NCBI RefSeq assembly: GCF_020216885.1
Contig: NZ_JAIWON010000097.1
Location: forward strand, 1 to 11,578
DNA from: Zymomonas sp.
GTDB taxonomy: Bacteria > Pseudomonadota > Alphaproteobacteria > Sphingomonadales > Sphingomonadaceae
Reading direction: 5' to 3'
Length of the DNA stretch: 11,578 bases
Under the pieces are notes generated by a model. That model was not told the DNA's origin. It did not search any database and was given only the letters and a program-made list of their open reading frames with translations. Shown here one piece after another: positions 6,084 through 11,578 of the stretch; the first letter of the stretch is position 1; every line of letters starts with the position of its first letter. Made by a program: the position numbers and the translations under genes.

Positions 6084-7745
6084 TTAGAAGCTGATATTGC
6101 TGTGTAGGCCGAAGACGACTTCATTGCCGACTTTTTTATACGTGTTCGGATTAAGAACGCCACCCGATGGATTGATGATATATTGCAAATCAGGTTGTAA
6201 GACCATCCAAGGGGTGATTTGTGCCTGATAGGTCAGCTCTATATGATGTTCAGTGCCGCTGATCGGTTGATAGCTGCCCCCGTTGAAATAACGGAGATCG
6301 CGGTCATAAGCGCGCTGGCCTGAGCTGGTACGTCCCATGCCCCAAGCTAGTCCAACGGTGTCATTATTGCGTCCTTTAAAGGGCGCTTTGAGATTGAGAC
6401 CAGCATCAATCGCAAAAGAAACAAGATTGCGGTCGCCCATATTAAAAGTCGGGCGAACAAAAACCCCAAGAGAGGTTGGAGACCCCAAAGAAGGCCGCCA
6501 TATCATTTGATCGACGATACCGTAAATCATCCAGTTCCCACGATGCATGCGGGCATTGCCGTTGCTGTCCGGTGAAGCGAGCAAATTACCATTGGTATCG
6601 TAACGTTGGTCGGGAAAACGGCCAGTGTCATAAAATCCGCCCAAGCGATAGATACCCGGTAAGCCCGGATTTTCGGTAACTGTGGACATATCGTCCGGTT
6701 GCGGATTGATGGCATATTGTAATTCCGCAATCAAAAGCGCGCCGCCGCCCATATTGAAATTGGCACCGTCTTTATGGACGCTTTGATTGGTGGGATCTTT
6801 GCTATTGTAAAAGCTGTGACCCGATGGATTGTCATCGGCTGCTGCAAAAAGAACAGTAAGCTGATTGGTCGGGCGATAGCGGAAGCGGATGGCGGGAGAA
6901 GCCAATGGCCATGCGGGCCCGCCACCATAGAGATTGACGGAAGGCGCCATTGGCCAACCGAAATTGGCATTCAAATAGAGCGCGCCGTAATCGCTGATTA
7001 AAAATTCTGTATCGAGATCTTGCTGCCCGATCTTGATGTCTAATTTGTCATGGAAGAAACTTTGTTGATACCATAATTCAAATAAGCGGGTGGAACGGTC
7101 TGCTTCAAAGCCACTGACAGGGTTATAGACGGAAAGCTGTTCTTGACTGATAGAGCGCCCACGGGTTTGTAGTGCGCTGACATTGAAAAGGCCGCCTTTG
7201 AGGCCAATCAATTTTTCAAGATCGACCCGAATAGTCGGAGCGGTGACCCCTTCATAAGCGGGCTTGCCGCCGGTACCACCCGAAACATTACCCCATAATT
7301 CGTCATATTCTTCGAGATCAAAGGTAATACCGTATTTATAAAGCCATGTCCGAAGCCCGCCCATATCACCGAGGAGGTTGCCGCTGGTGTCAAGAGTATC
7401 TTTGTTATCGGCGGTAGGTGAAGGAATTGTGGTTTTTGAATCTCGGGCAGCGGCAGGATCGATTTGGCTGACCGCTGGTGTCGAATTGCCTAATTTTGCG
7501 CTGTCTCTTTGTATTTGGGTATCAGGTTGGTCGTAAGAAGAGGCTGTCGCAGCCGTGGCGCAGGGAAGAAGAAATAAGCTGCTTGCCATAAGCAAACAGG
7601 TCTTGAGACAATCCGTTTTTGCATGATTCATAGAACAAGACGTACATATTATCTTTTTTCTTTTTTCGGAAATAGAATTTGAAAATAAATCTGTTTTCAA
7701 GAAGGGGATGTGCTTTTGAGCATTATCCCTGTCAATGAGCATCAT
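6084..7745 (-). CDS. oprB: OprB-family carbohydrate-selective outer-membrane porin
   Basis: OprB porins are outer-membrane beta-barrels that let sugars diffuse into the periplasm. The body has alternating amphipathic strands rich in Tyr, Trp and Gly, the family's N-terminal GGLRTWLYKYGITFDLEEYDE, KIGQQDLDTEFL with LNANFGWP, then the FRYRPTNQLTVLFAAADDNP segment and GGFYDTGRF. It ends in Phe, as barrel proteins do for BAM-dependent insertion. A signal peptide is visible as MNHAKTDCLKTCLLMASSLF, followed by a cut near CATAATA. That Met is at 7631, giving 515 residues, but it has no ribosome site. An in-frame ATG at 7745 has AGAAGGA 8 nt upstream, giving 553 residues with 38 extra in front of the signal sequence; I annotate that start. 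A Pro/Ser/Thr-rich linker of about 50 residues lies between signal and barrel. It probably supplies sugar uptake; divergent from the Sel1 gene. Confidence 0.9.
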   Translation of the reverse strand: MMLIDRDNAQKHIPFLKTDLFSNSISEKRKKIICTSCSMNHAKTDCLKTCLLMASSLFLLPCATAATASSYDQPDTQIQRDSAKLGNSTPAVSQIDPAAARDSKTTIPSPTADNKDTLDTSGNLLGDMGGLRTWLYKYGITFDLEEYDELWGNVSGGTGGKPAYEGVTAPTIRVDLEKLIGLKGGLFNVSALQTRGRSISQEQLSVYNPVSGFEADRSTRLFELWYQQSFFHDKLDIKIGQQDLDTEFLISDYGALYLNANFGWPMAPSVNLYGGGPAWPLASPAIRFRYRPTNQLTVLFAAADDNPSGHSFYNSKDPTNQSVHKDGANFNMGGGALLIAELQYAINPQPDDMSTVTENPGLPGIYRLGGFYDTGRFPDQRYDTNGNLLASPDSNGNARMHRGNWMIYGIVDQMIWRPSLGSPTSLGVFVRPTFNMGDRNLVSFAIDAGLNLKAPFKGRNNDTVGLAWGMGRTSSGQRAYDRDLRYFNGGSYQPISGTEHHIELTYQAQITPWMVLQPDLQYIINPSGGVLNPNTYKKVGNEVVFGLHSNISF

Positions 7746-7753
7746 ATTTATTT

Positions 7754-7760
7754 TCCTTCT
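7754..7760 (-). promoter_or_regulatory. oprB: Strong ribosome binding site deciding the porin start
   Basis: On the minus strand AGAAGGA lies 8 nt before the ATG at 7745. The alternative ATG at 7631, where the classical signal peptide begins, is preceded by CTTGTTCT with no complementarity to 16S rRNA. This favours the longer protein. Confidence 0.65.
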
Positions 7761-7772
7761 ATTCGGTAAAGA

Positions 7773-7800
7773 AATAATAAAAAAGATAATCTTTATTATT
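7773..7800. repeat. AT-rich palindrome upstream of the porin ribosome site
   Basis: AATAATAAA (7773-7781) and TTTATTATT (7792-7800) are exact inverse copies, with an inner AAAGAT-A-ATCTTT (7782-7794) that pairs alternatively. It lies about 28-55 nt before the porin ATG at 7745. It could be an operator or a weak mRNA hairpin. Confidence 0.35.
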
Positions 7801-7818
7801 GAGTATTGTTTAAATAAA

Positions 7819-7851
7819 AAGGCAGGCTGGTTTTTGATTTCTTTCTGCCTT
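7819..7851 (-). terminator. Terminator-like hairpin in the porin leader (possible attenuator)
   Basis: Reading leftward, AAGGCAG pairs with CTGCCTT across a 19-nt loop and is followed at once by TTTATTT. There is no convincing minus-strand gene upstream for it to terminate. It could therefore be a leader attenuator, if the porin promoter lies to its right. Confidence 0.35.
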
Positions 7852-7899
7852 CCAAGAAATGAGAAGCGATATTGACTGGAGCAATTAAAAGAATCCGTC

Positions 7900-8175
7900 A
7901 TGATTGTTTTTATTATGCTTATGATACAAAGTATCATTTCTTTCTCTATATTGAGTCGATCTCTTCATAATGACAAAATTGCTAATGATAATTCGTTTCA
8001 TTATCAAACTTTTTTTTACAGTTATCGTTTTCTTCGATTTATTGAAAAGGATCCAAAAAGGCCGTTATCGCCTGATTTAAAAGCCTTTTTTGGAGATAAG
8101 AAAAAAGACAAGATGGATGCAGATAAAAAGGAATTTGGAGAGTATCTCAAAAATTGGGGCGCGATTTTGATGTAG
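7900..8175 (+). CDS. Doubtful 91-residue small protein, hydrophobic N-terminus and charged C-terminus
   Basis: I do not recognise this product. The N-terminus MIVFIMLMIQSIISFSIL could be a signal or membrane segment. The rest is hydrophilic and lysine-rich, with DPKRPLSPDLKAFFGDKKKD and a final EFGEYLKNWGAILM. The second half has plausible amino-acid composition, which is why I list it. Against it: there is no ribosome site before the ATG, codons 8-13 are a perfect palindrome that looks regulatory, and the region is AT-rich like a spacer. It may be a real small protein with a later start, a decayed gene, or chance. Confidence 0.28.
   Translation: MIVFIMLMIQSIISFSILSRSLHNDKIANDNSFHYQTFFYSYRFLRFIEKDPKRPLSPDLKAFFGDKKKDKMDADKKEFGEYLKNWGAILM
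7921..7937. promoter_or_regulatory. 17-bp perfect palindrome, candidate operator
   Basis: ATGATAC and GTATCAT flank AAA. It lies in the divergent spacer, 176 nt from the annotated porin start. Length and spacing are typical of a dimeric helix-turn-helix regulator site. The regulator is unknown. Confidence 0.4.
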
Positions 8176-8454
8176 ATTCAGCAATTTATAAATCATTATT
8201 TGTTTTAAAATTTTAATAAATCAGACTTGAGCTATTGCATAAGAAGTCTTTTTTGTTGATATATTTTTATGATTTGAAAGAACAAAAATCTTCATTTTTG
8301 AAATATTGTAAGTGCCTTATTCTGTCACGAAAATCAGGCATTATGTATTTTTTAATCGCGAGCTTGTCTTGTTCAGGTAACAAAAACACAGTTCTCGATA
8401 ATTTGTATTTTGCCTATGGTCGATCGTTATCATGGGTTATCTTTTTGAGGCAGC

Positions 8455-8483
8455 TTGTTATTCTGTCATGCCAGAAAGATAAC
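8455..8483 (+). promoter_or_regulatory. Candidate promoter of the Sel1-repeat gene
   Basis: TTGTTA (-35) and GATAAC (-10) are separated by exactly 17 nt, each matching four of six sigma-70 consensus bases. Transcription would start near 8490, about 36 nt before the GTG start. A palindrome (8475-8492) overlaps the -10 element. Confidence 0.35.
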
Positions 8484-8492
8484 GGTATCTTT
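8475..8492. promoter_or_regulatory. Palindrome overlapping the Sel1 gene -10 region, candidate operator
   Basis: AAAGATA, then ACGG, then TATCTTT form two perfect 7-bp arms. A third half-site, GTTATCTTT, lies upstream at 8436-8444 and is inverse to AAAGATAAC at 8475-8483. Overlap with the proposed -10 suits a repressor site. Confidence 0.35.
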
Positions 8493-8525
8493 TATTCCGG
8501 TTTCTGAAAAAATAGGGGTGTAACC

Positions 8526-9662
8526 GTGATACTGACGACAAAAAGCTTGTTTTTTCAGAAAAATATCTGGTTACCATTATTGGTGGCTTTAACGCCGATG
8601 ACATCTTTCCCGCTTTATGCCGCCGTCAAAACGGCAGATGTCAAAAAGGCAAACGACAATTTTGAATCTGGTCTTCACTATTATCACGGACATAATGTTG
8701 CCCAGAGTTATAGCCAAGCCAGAGAGTATTTTCAGAAGGCTGCTGATCTCGGTCATGCCGAAGCCCAATTTTATCTAGGAGCGCTTTATGAACGAGGAAA
8801 GGGCGTGGCGAGAAATTATAAAACCGCCTTTTCATGGTATCAGAAAGCCGCTGATCAGGGTTTTGTGAAGGCTGAAAACAATGTCGGCAGCATGTATCAA
8901 TATGGTGTCGGTGTTCCCCAGAATTTTCAGGCTGCTTTGACTTGGTTACAGCGGGCAGCAGGGCAAGGCGACAAAGTTGCCCAGACCAATTTGGGCGATA
9001 TGTATTATCAAGGCCTTGGCACAGCTCAAGATTATAAAACGGCGGCTATCTGGTATCAAAAAGCGGCTGCCCAAGGGTATGCTTTGGCTGAATATAATTT
9101 GGGCGTGATGTATAGTCAGGGGCAGGGCGTAACCCAAGATATGGCGACCGCTGCGACTTGGTATCAGAAGGCTGCCGATCAGAAATTTCCGGCTGCTGAA
9201 TATAATGTCGCCTATCTTTATGAAAAAGGCCAAGGCGTTGTTCAAGATCAGAAGGTTGCCTTGGCTTGGTATCAAAAGGCCGCCGATCAAGGTTTTGTGA
9301 AAGCCCAGTTAAACTTGGCAAGCCTCCTTTACCATCAGGCCAAAGGCAAAGCCCAAAATTATAAAGAGGCTGCCGTTTGGTATCAAAAAGCAGCGGCGCA
9401 GGGTGATGTCGTTGCCTTGTTTATGTTGGGTAAAATGGCGCATTTGGGCGAGGGGGCTGCTCGAAATGATGTGGATGCCTATAGGTGGTTCAGTCTGGCG
9501 GCCGGTCTGGGTTTGAAAAATGCCGAAAATAATTGTCAGGTCTTAAGTAAAATGATGACGCCTGCCCAGATTGCCGAGGCCAAAAAAGAGGCACAATCTT
9601 GGTTGGATAAGCATCCTAGCTTTCCGGTGAAAAAGCTGAATCCAGCGGGACAGGATAAATAG
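8526..9662 (+). CDS. Exported Sel1-like repeat (SLR) protein
   Basis: A 378-residue protein built of helical Sel1-like repeats, a TPR-related scaffold that binds other proteins. A signal peptide is visible: hydrophobic core at 14-30, then PLYAA with a probable cut near 33, so it likely acts in the periplasm. Eight tandem repeats of about 36 residues run from 42 to 330, each following the pattern (A/V)xAxxNLGxMYxxGxGVxQDxxxA and ending WYQKAADQG. The first is degenerate, the seventh has one inserted residue and the eighth diverges (RWFSLAAGLG). A charged tail with Lys and Pro closes the protein. The GTG at 8526 has AGGGG about 8 nt upstream. It is followed at once by a good terminator, so it is probably monocistronic. 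The partner is unknown; roles of the family include cell-envelope and stress signalling. Confidence 0.9.
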   Translation: MILTTKSLFFQKNIWLPLLVALTPMTSFPLYAAVKTADVKKANDNFESGLHYYHGHNVAQSYSQAREYFQKAADLGHAEAQFYLGALYERGKGVARNYKTAFSWYQKAADQGFVKAENNVGSMYQYGVGVPQNFQAALTWLQRAAGQGDKVAQTNLGDMYYQGLGTAQDYKTAAIWYQKAAAQGYALAEYNLGVMYSQGQGVTQDMATAATWYQKAADQKFPAAEYNVAYLYEKGQGVVQDQKVALAWYQKAADQGFVKAQLNLASLLYHQAKGKAQNYKEAAVWYQKAAAQGDVVALFMLGKMAHLGEGAARNDVDAYRWFSLAAGLGLKNAENNCQVLSKMMTPAQIAEAKKEAQSWLDKHPSFPVKKLNPAGQDK

Positions 9663-9683
9663 CCTTTTGTTGAGGAAAAAGCG

Positions 9684-9715
9684 GCTCTTATCTTTTTGAT
9701 AAAGAGCGTTTTTTT
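9684..9715 (+). terminator. Rho-independent terminator of the Sel1-repeat gene
   Basis: GCTCTTATC (9684-9692), a TTTTT loop and GATAAAGAGC (9698-9707) form a stem with one bulged A, followed by seven T (9709-9715). It lies 22 nt after the Sel1 gene stop. Confidence 0.8.
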
Positions 9716-9790
9716 GCTTGGAACAGGGTTTCTGTTTTTTGTAAAAAGAAGCGCTTGATTGCCCGATTTTTATTATAAATTTTCTTTTAT

Positions 9791-9819
9791 TTGTCTAAAT
9801 ATATTATTTATGTTATATT
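9791..9819 (+). promoter_or_regulatory. Candidate sigma-70 promoter of the 145-residue protein gene
   Basis: TTGTCT (-35) and TATATT (-10) are 17 nt apart in an AT-rich stretch after the Sel1 terminator. A start near 9826 would give a 5' leader of about 93 nt that contains the hairpin at 9853-9880. Confidence 0.5.
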
Positions 9820-9852
9820 TTAAGTGTTTTTGAGAAATGAAAAGCTGAAAGC

Positions 9853-9880
9853 GGGATTCTCTTTTGGTAAAGAGAATTTC
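9853..9880 (+). repeat. Leader hairpin upstream of the 145-residue protein gene
   Basis: ATTCTCTTT and AAAGAGAAT pair perfectly over a TGGT loop. In RNA the stem extends to 12 pairs through two G-U pairs and a G-C. No T run follows, so it is a leader structure and not a terminator. Confidence 0.5.
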
Positions 9881-9918
9881 TGCAAAAGGCATCATGATAA
9901 CCCAGTTAAGGCCGGAAG

Positions 9919-10356
9919 ATGGACACTTCACAAGATTCGGATGTTATGCAGCTTTTTAATGCCGAAGATGACCTTCTGGGCATGGTTTCGGATGTGTCAT
10001 TGCCAGAGCCGGTTTATAAAAGAATACCGTCTGATGATCCCTCTGTTGCCGATGAAGTGACCTTGGCGAGTTTAGGGATTTTAGCTTTTTCAGCGGATGA
10101 TGCCCTTGTTGAAGCGGTGCGGCAGAAAGGCTTTACCAAACTTTCATTACGTAGTCCTTCGGTCGAAATTATCGGAAGAGGCGTTCTGAAACAGGAAGAC
10201 GGCAAAGCGGTTTTGAAACTTTCCTATTATAAAGAAAGTCGTGAAGGGAAACGGGTTACCGAAATTGATCCGTTCCATATGGTTGAAGTCATCAATGGGC
10301 TGGATCTCGGTCAACGCGCCCGTGAAGCATTGGGACTATCGCCGGAAGATTTATAA
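9919..10356 (+). CDS. Protein of unknown function, 145 residues
   Basis: I do not recognise this protein. It is soluble-looking, without signal peptide or membrane segment. The first 45 residues are acidic (MDTSQDSDVMQLFNAEDDLL and PSDDPSVADEV). Residues 46-76 look helical (LASLGILAFSADDALVEAVR). Residues about 78-105 look like beta-strands (LSLRSPSVEIIGRGVLKQED, then AVLKLSYYKE). The C-terminus is helical, ending ALGLSPEDL. The ATG at 9919 has AAGG at 7 nt and GGAAG directly before it. It is flanked by a promoter-like sequence and a leader hairpin, which supports it as an expressed gene. It lies about 150 nt ahead of grxB on the same strand, but the gap has its own signals, so co-transcription is not certain. 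Confidence 0.75.
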   Translation: MDTSQDSDVMQLFNAEDDLLGMVSDVSLPEPVYKRIPSDDPSVADEVTLASLGILAFSADDALVEAVRQKGFTKLSLRSPSVEIIGRGVLKQEDGKAVLKLSYYKESREGKRVTEIDPFHMVEVINGLDLGQRAREALGLSPEDL

Positions 10357-10392
10357 CCCTGCCGATGGGTTGCCCGCTTTTGTTTTTTCCTG
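10354..10392 (+). terminator. Weak terminator candidate after the 145-residue protein gene
   Basis: AACCC and GGGTT form a 5-bp stem overlapping the stop codon, followed by GCCCGCTTTTGTTTTTTCC. The T-rich tail is convincing but the stem is short. Confidence 0.35.
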
Positions 10393-10465
10393 TTGTCAAA
10401 AACATTGAGGTCTTTTTCAGGCAAGTGATTTCTGTCTTAAATATTGTTGCCTTGCGGGGTAGAAT

Positions 10466-10498
10466 ACCCGCCTGTTTGAGATGGTCAATAAGGCGGGT
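10466..10498 (+). repeat. Inverted repeat covering the grxB ribosome site, with a competing stem
   Basis: ACCCGCCT (10466-10473) and AGGCGGGT (10491-10498) pair perfectly over a 17-nt loop. The right arm contains the likely Shine-Dalgarno sequence for the GTG at 10505. The left arm can instead pair with CGGGGT just upstream (10455-10470). A TAGAAT at 10460-10465 could be a -10 element, in which case the transcript would begin inside the left arm. Confidence 0.45.
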
Positions 10499-10504
10499 CG
10501 GCTT

Positions 10505-11152
10505 GTGAATTTAAAACTCTATATCTATGAACATTGCCCTTTCTGTGTAAAAGCACGGATGATTTTCGGATTGAAAGATTTAGCTTTCGATCAGGTTATC
10601 TTGCAGCATAATGACGAAGCGCAGCCGATCAGTATGACTGGTTATAAGCTGGTACCGATTTTGGAAGAAAATGGCCGTTTTATGGGCGAGAGTATGGATA
10701 TCGTCCAATATATCGACCAAGAAAAAGGTCGTCCTCTTTTAAAGGGAGCGCGTAATCCGGCTGTTTTACGGGCTATGCATAGCTTTTCCGGTATTTATTC
10801 TCTGCTTTATCCAAGAGCGGTGATGGCACCTTTGCCAGAATTCGCAACCCAAGCGGCAAGACGCTATTTTATTCGCCGCAAAGAAGGCGAAGTGGGTAGT
10901 TTCGAGCAATGTATCAAAGAAACGCCGCGCCTGATTCAACGCTATGAAGATAGTTTGGAGCAGTTGGAACCGCTTATTCAGTCGTCAGAAGCGGTTAATG
11001 GTCAGTTATCGACTGACGATATTCATTTATTTGCCCAGCTACGCAGTCTGTCTTTGGTGAAGGGCGTTCGCTATCCCGATAAAGTCGATCGCTATCGTCA
11101 TCGGATGGCGGATATGACGGGTATTTTCTTATTTGATGCGATAGCCCGTTAG
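10505..11152 (+). CDS. grxB: Glutaredoxin 2 (Grx2 type, GST-like fold)
   Basis: Grx2 reduces disulfides and glutathionylated proteins with glutathione in the cytoplasm; it has a GST-like two-domain fold. From the GTG at 10505 the protein is 215 residues, exactly the E. coli Grx2 length, and begins MNLKLYIYEHCPFCVKARMI, matching MKLYIYDHCPYC. The redox site is Cys11-Pro-Phe-Cys14, with Phe in place of the E. coli Tyr. The thioredoxin-fold cis-proline is in KLVPILEENGRF, and SMDIVQYID marks the glutathione-binding edge. The C-terminal helical domain includes AARRYFIRRKEGEVGSFEQC and AVNGQLSTDDIHLFAQLRSL. An upstream ATG at 10481 would add 8 residues unlike any Grx2; I prefer the GTG. AAGG at 10490-10493 is its possible ribosome site, about 11 nt away and inside an inverted repeat. 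Confidence 0.93.
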   Translation: MNLKLYIYEHCPFCVKARMIFGLKDLAFDQVILQHNDEAQPISMTGYKLVPILEENGRFMGESMDIVQYIDQEKGRPLLKGARNPAVLRAMHSFSGIYSLLYPRAVMAPLPEFATQAARRYFIRRKEGEVGSFEQCIKETPRLIQRYEDSLEQLEPLIQSSEAVNGQLSTDDIHLFAQLRSLSLVKGVRYPDKVDRYRHRMADMTGIFLFDAIAR

Positions 11153-11157
11153 GCGCG

Positions 11158-11216
11158 CTGTCTAGCCCATGATAGGCGTTTTTATGGGGTGACAGGCTGT
11201 CTAGCCGGCTTTTAAA
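11158..11216 (+). terminator. Hairpin cluster after grxB, probable terminator
   Basis: CTGTC (11158-11162) and CCCAT (11166-11170) pair with ATGGG (11184-11188) and GACAG (11191-11195). This is followed by GGCT-GTCT-AGCC and then GGCTTTTAAAA. The 11-nt sequence GCTGTCTAGCC occurs at both 11157-11167 and 11196-11206, so GACAG has two alternative partners. It begins 6 nt after the grxB stop. Confidence 0.4.
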
Positions 11217-11249
11217 ATTCGCTTTATCTCTGTGGCAAGAGCATGACGG

Positions 11250-11261
11250 CGCTTATAAGCG
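11250..11261. repeat. 12-bp perfect palindrome in the convergent spacer
   Basis: CGCTTATAAGCG is self-complementary. It lies between the grxB terminator region and the nested hairpin at 11266-11401. Confidence 0.4.
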
Positions 11262-11265
11262 AAAT

Positions 11266-11401
11266 AGCAAGAGACTCCGCTTGATATAGCCTGCTTTGGT
11301 CTATGGATTCTGATTGCCTGTCAGCTGTCGTCTCTGACAGGGAAAACAGAAAAGACCAAAGGGGCGGAGAGATCGGAGAAAGAAGCGCGATTATTCTTGC
11401 T
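11266..11401. ncRNA. Candidate structured RNA: four nested inverted repeats in a convergent spacer
   Basis: Four perfect helices nest: AGCAAGA/TCTTGCT (11266-11272 with 11395-11401), CTCCGC/GCGGAG (11275-11280 with 11364-11369), CTTTGGTCT/AGACCAAAG (11294-11302 with 11353-11361) and CCTGTCAG/CTGACAGG (11317-11324 with 11334-11341, 9-nt loop). Between the third and fourth is a 14/11-nt internal loop. The region is outside both flanking genes. The strand is undecided and there is no clear promoter or T-run terminator. It does not carry the SRP RNA apical motif. It may be a small RNA or a long 3'-end hairpin shared by grxB and the dehydrogenase gene. Confidence 0.35.
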
Positions 11402-11411
11402 TGGTTGTCGA

Positions 11412-11578
11412 TTAGTCTTTGGATAGCCGCCAGATGCGGTTGCTGGCTTCATCGGCAATCAACAAGGCACCTGACGCATCGCCGGTCATACCTGCCGGTA
11501 AACCATAGACCTTGTTCCCTTGCCGGAAGTCTTTGACCACCGTGACGGGTTTGCCCGTGGCTTCGCCTTTGTCAATAA
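11412..11578 (-). CDS. C-terminal end of a PQQ-dependent sugar dehydrogenase (sorbosone/glucose dehydrogenase family); gene runs off the right edge
   Basis: Only the last 54 codons and the TAA are in the window. The frame reads DKGEATGKPVTVVKDF, then GNKVYGLPAGMTGDASGALL and IADEASNRIWRLSKD. Enzymes of this beta-propeller family typically end with a GRPVGV-type strand followed by GALLVADDxxNxIWR and a short tail, which this resembles closely. Such enzymes are periplasmic and oxidise sugars or related aldehydes with pyrroloquinoline quinone. The substrate cannot be judged from the fragment, and the cofactor-binding residues lie outside the window. It converges on grxB across a 260-nt spacer. 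Confidence 0.75.
   Translation of the reverse strand, partial: IDKGEATGKPVTVVKDFRQGNKVYGLPAGMTGDASGALLIADEASNRIWRLSKD

Larger units (their letters stand above)
7746..8525. other. 780-base AT-rich divergent spacer between the porin and Sel1-repeat genes
   Basis: No strong gene is present. It holds the porin ribosome site and leader hairpins, a 17-bp palindrome at 7921-7937, a spaced inverted repeat TGATAAT/ATTATCA at 7986-8006, a doubtful 91-codon frame (7900-8175) and a probable Sel1-gene promoter with overlapping palindrome (8455-8492). The stretch 8176-8435 is very AT-rich and I see nothing specific in it. Confidence 0.6.

Noticed and set aside
7986..8006. Fur box reading of TGATAAT/ATTATCA
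   Set aside because: The 7-nt spacer between the arms does not match the 7-1-7 arrangement of known Fur sites.
8235..8507. Frame of 90 codons starting with TTG before the Sel1 gene
   Set aside because: Rare start, no ribosome site, cysteine- and serine-rich random-looking product, and it overlaps the promoter/operator candidates.
8646..9515. Repetitive DNA in the Sel1 gene as a possible CRISPR or tandem DNA repeat
   Set aside because: The period is about 108 bases, set by 36-residue protein repeats, and third codon positions vary, so the repeat is at protein level.
9824..10060. Frame of 78 codons overlapping the 145-residue gene
   Set aside because: Composition looks random, it runs through the leader hairpin, and the overlapping frame has better start signals.
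11266..11401. SRP (4.5S) RNA or 6S RNA identity for the nested hairpin
   Set aside because: The conserved GGAAG/GCAGCC apical motif of SRP RNA is absent, and the length and terminal stem do not fit 6S RNA well.
11303..11536. Plus-strand frame of 77 codons at the right end
   Set aside because: It covers the nested hairpin and the antisense of the dehydrogenase C-terminus, which reads as a recognisable protein on the minus strand.

Overview
The window looks like a chromosomal housekeeping stretch of an alphaproteobacterium. Gene content and base composition (moderate GC in genes, very AT-rich spacers) suggest Zymomonas or a close sphingomonad relative. This is an inference from protein recognition and composition, not from a database match. 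There are no mobile elements, CRISPR arrays, rRNAs or tRNAs.

Left part (1-3400): the 5' three-fifths of glmS (amino-sugar synthesis) leaves the window on the minus strand, behind a small PH-like/SHOCT protein gene. A divergent spacer with a 19-bp palindrome separates these from a plus-strand glycerate kinase of the GlxK/GarK type. The kinase converges on a small unrecognised minus-strand gene.

Middle (3400-7750): four minus-strand genes run one after another. Reading leftward they are an OprB-type carbohydrate porin (outer membrane), an aldo/keto reductase, a periplasmic histidine-acid phosphatase of the AppA/Agp type (phytase or glucose-1-phosphatase), and the small unknown protein. The porin is set off from the reductase by strong hairpins. 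The phosphatase and the small gene are close enough to be co-transcribed. Together they suggest uptake and trimming of sugars and sugar phosphates at the envelope.

A 780-base AT-rich divergent spacer (7746-8525) follows. It holds several palindromes, a terminator-like hairpin in the porin leader, a doubtful 91-codon gene and a likely promoter/operator for the next gene.

Right part (8526-11578): plus-strand genes for an exported Sel1-repeat protein, a 145-residue protein I do not recognise, and glutaredoxin 2 (grxB). A convergent spacer then carries a nested multi-helix inverted-repeat structure. The window ends in the C-terminal 54 codons of a minus-strand PQQ-type sugar (sorbosone-like) dehydrogenase.

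I found no clear new multi-gene system. The most interesting unexplained signals are the nested hairpin at 11266-11401, the palindromes in the divergent spacers, the inverted repeat over the grxB start, and the porin's unusually long N-terminus.
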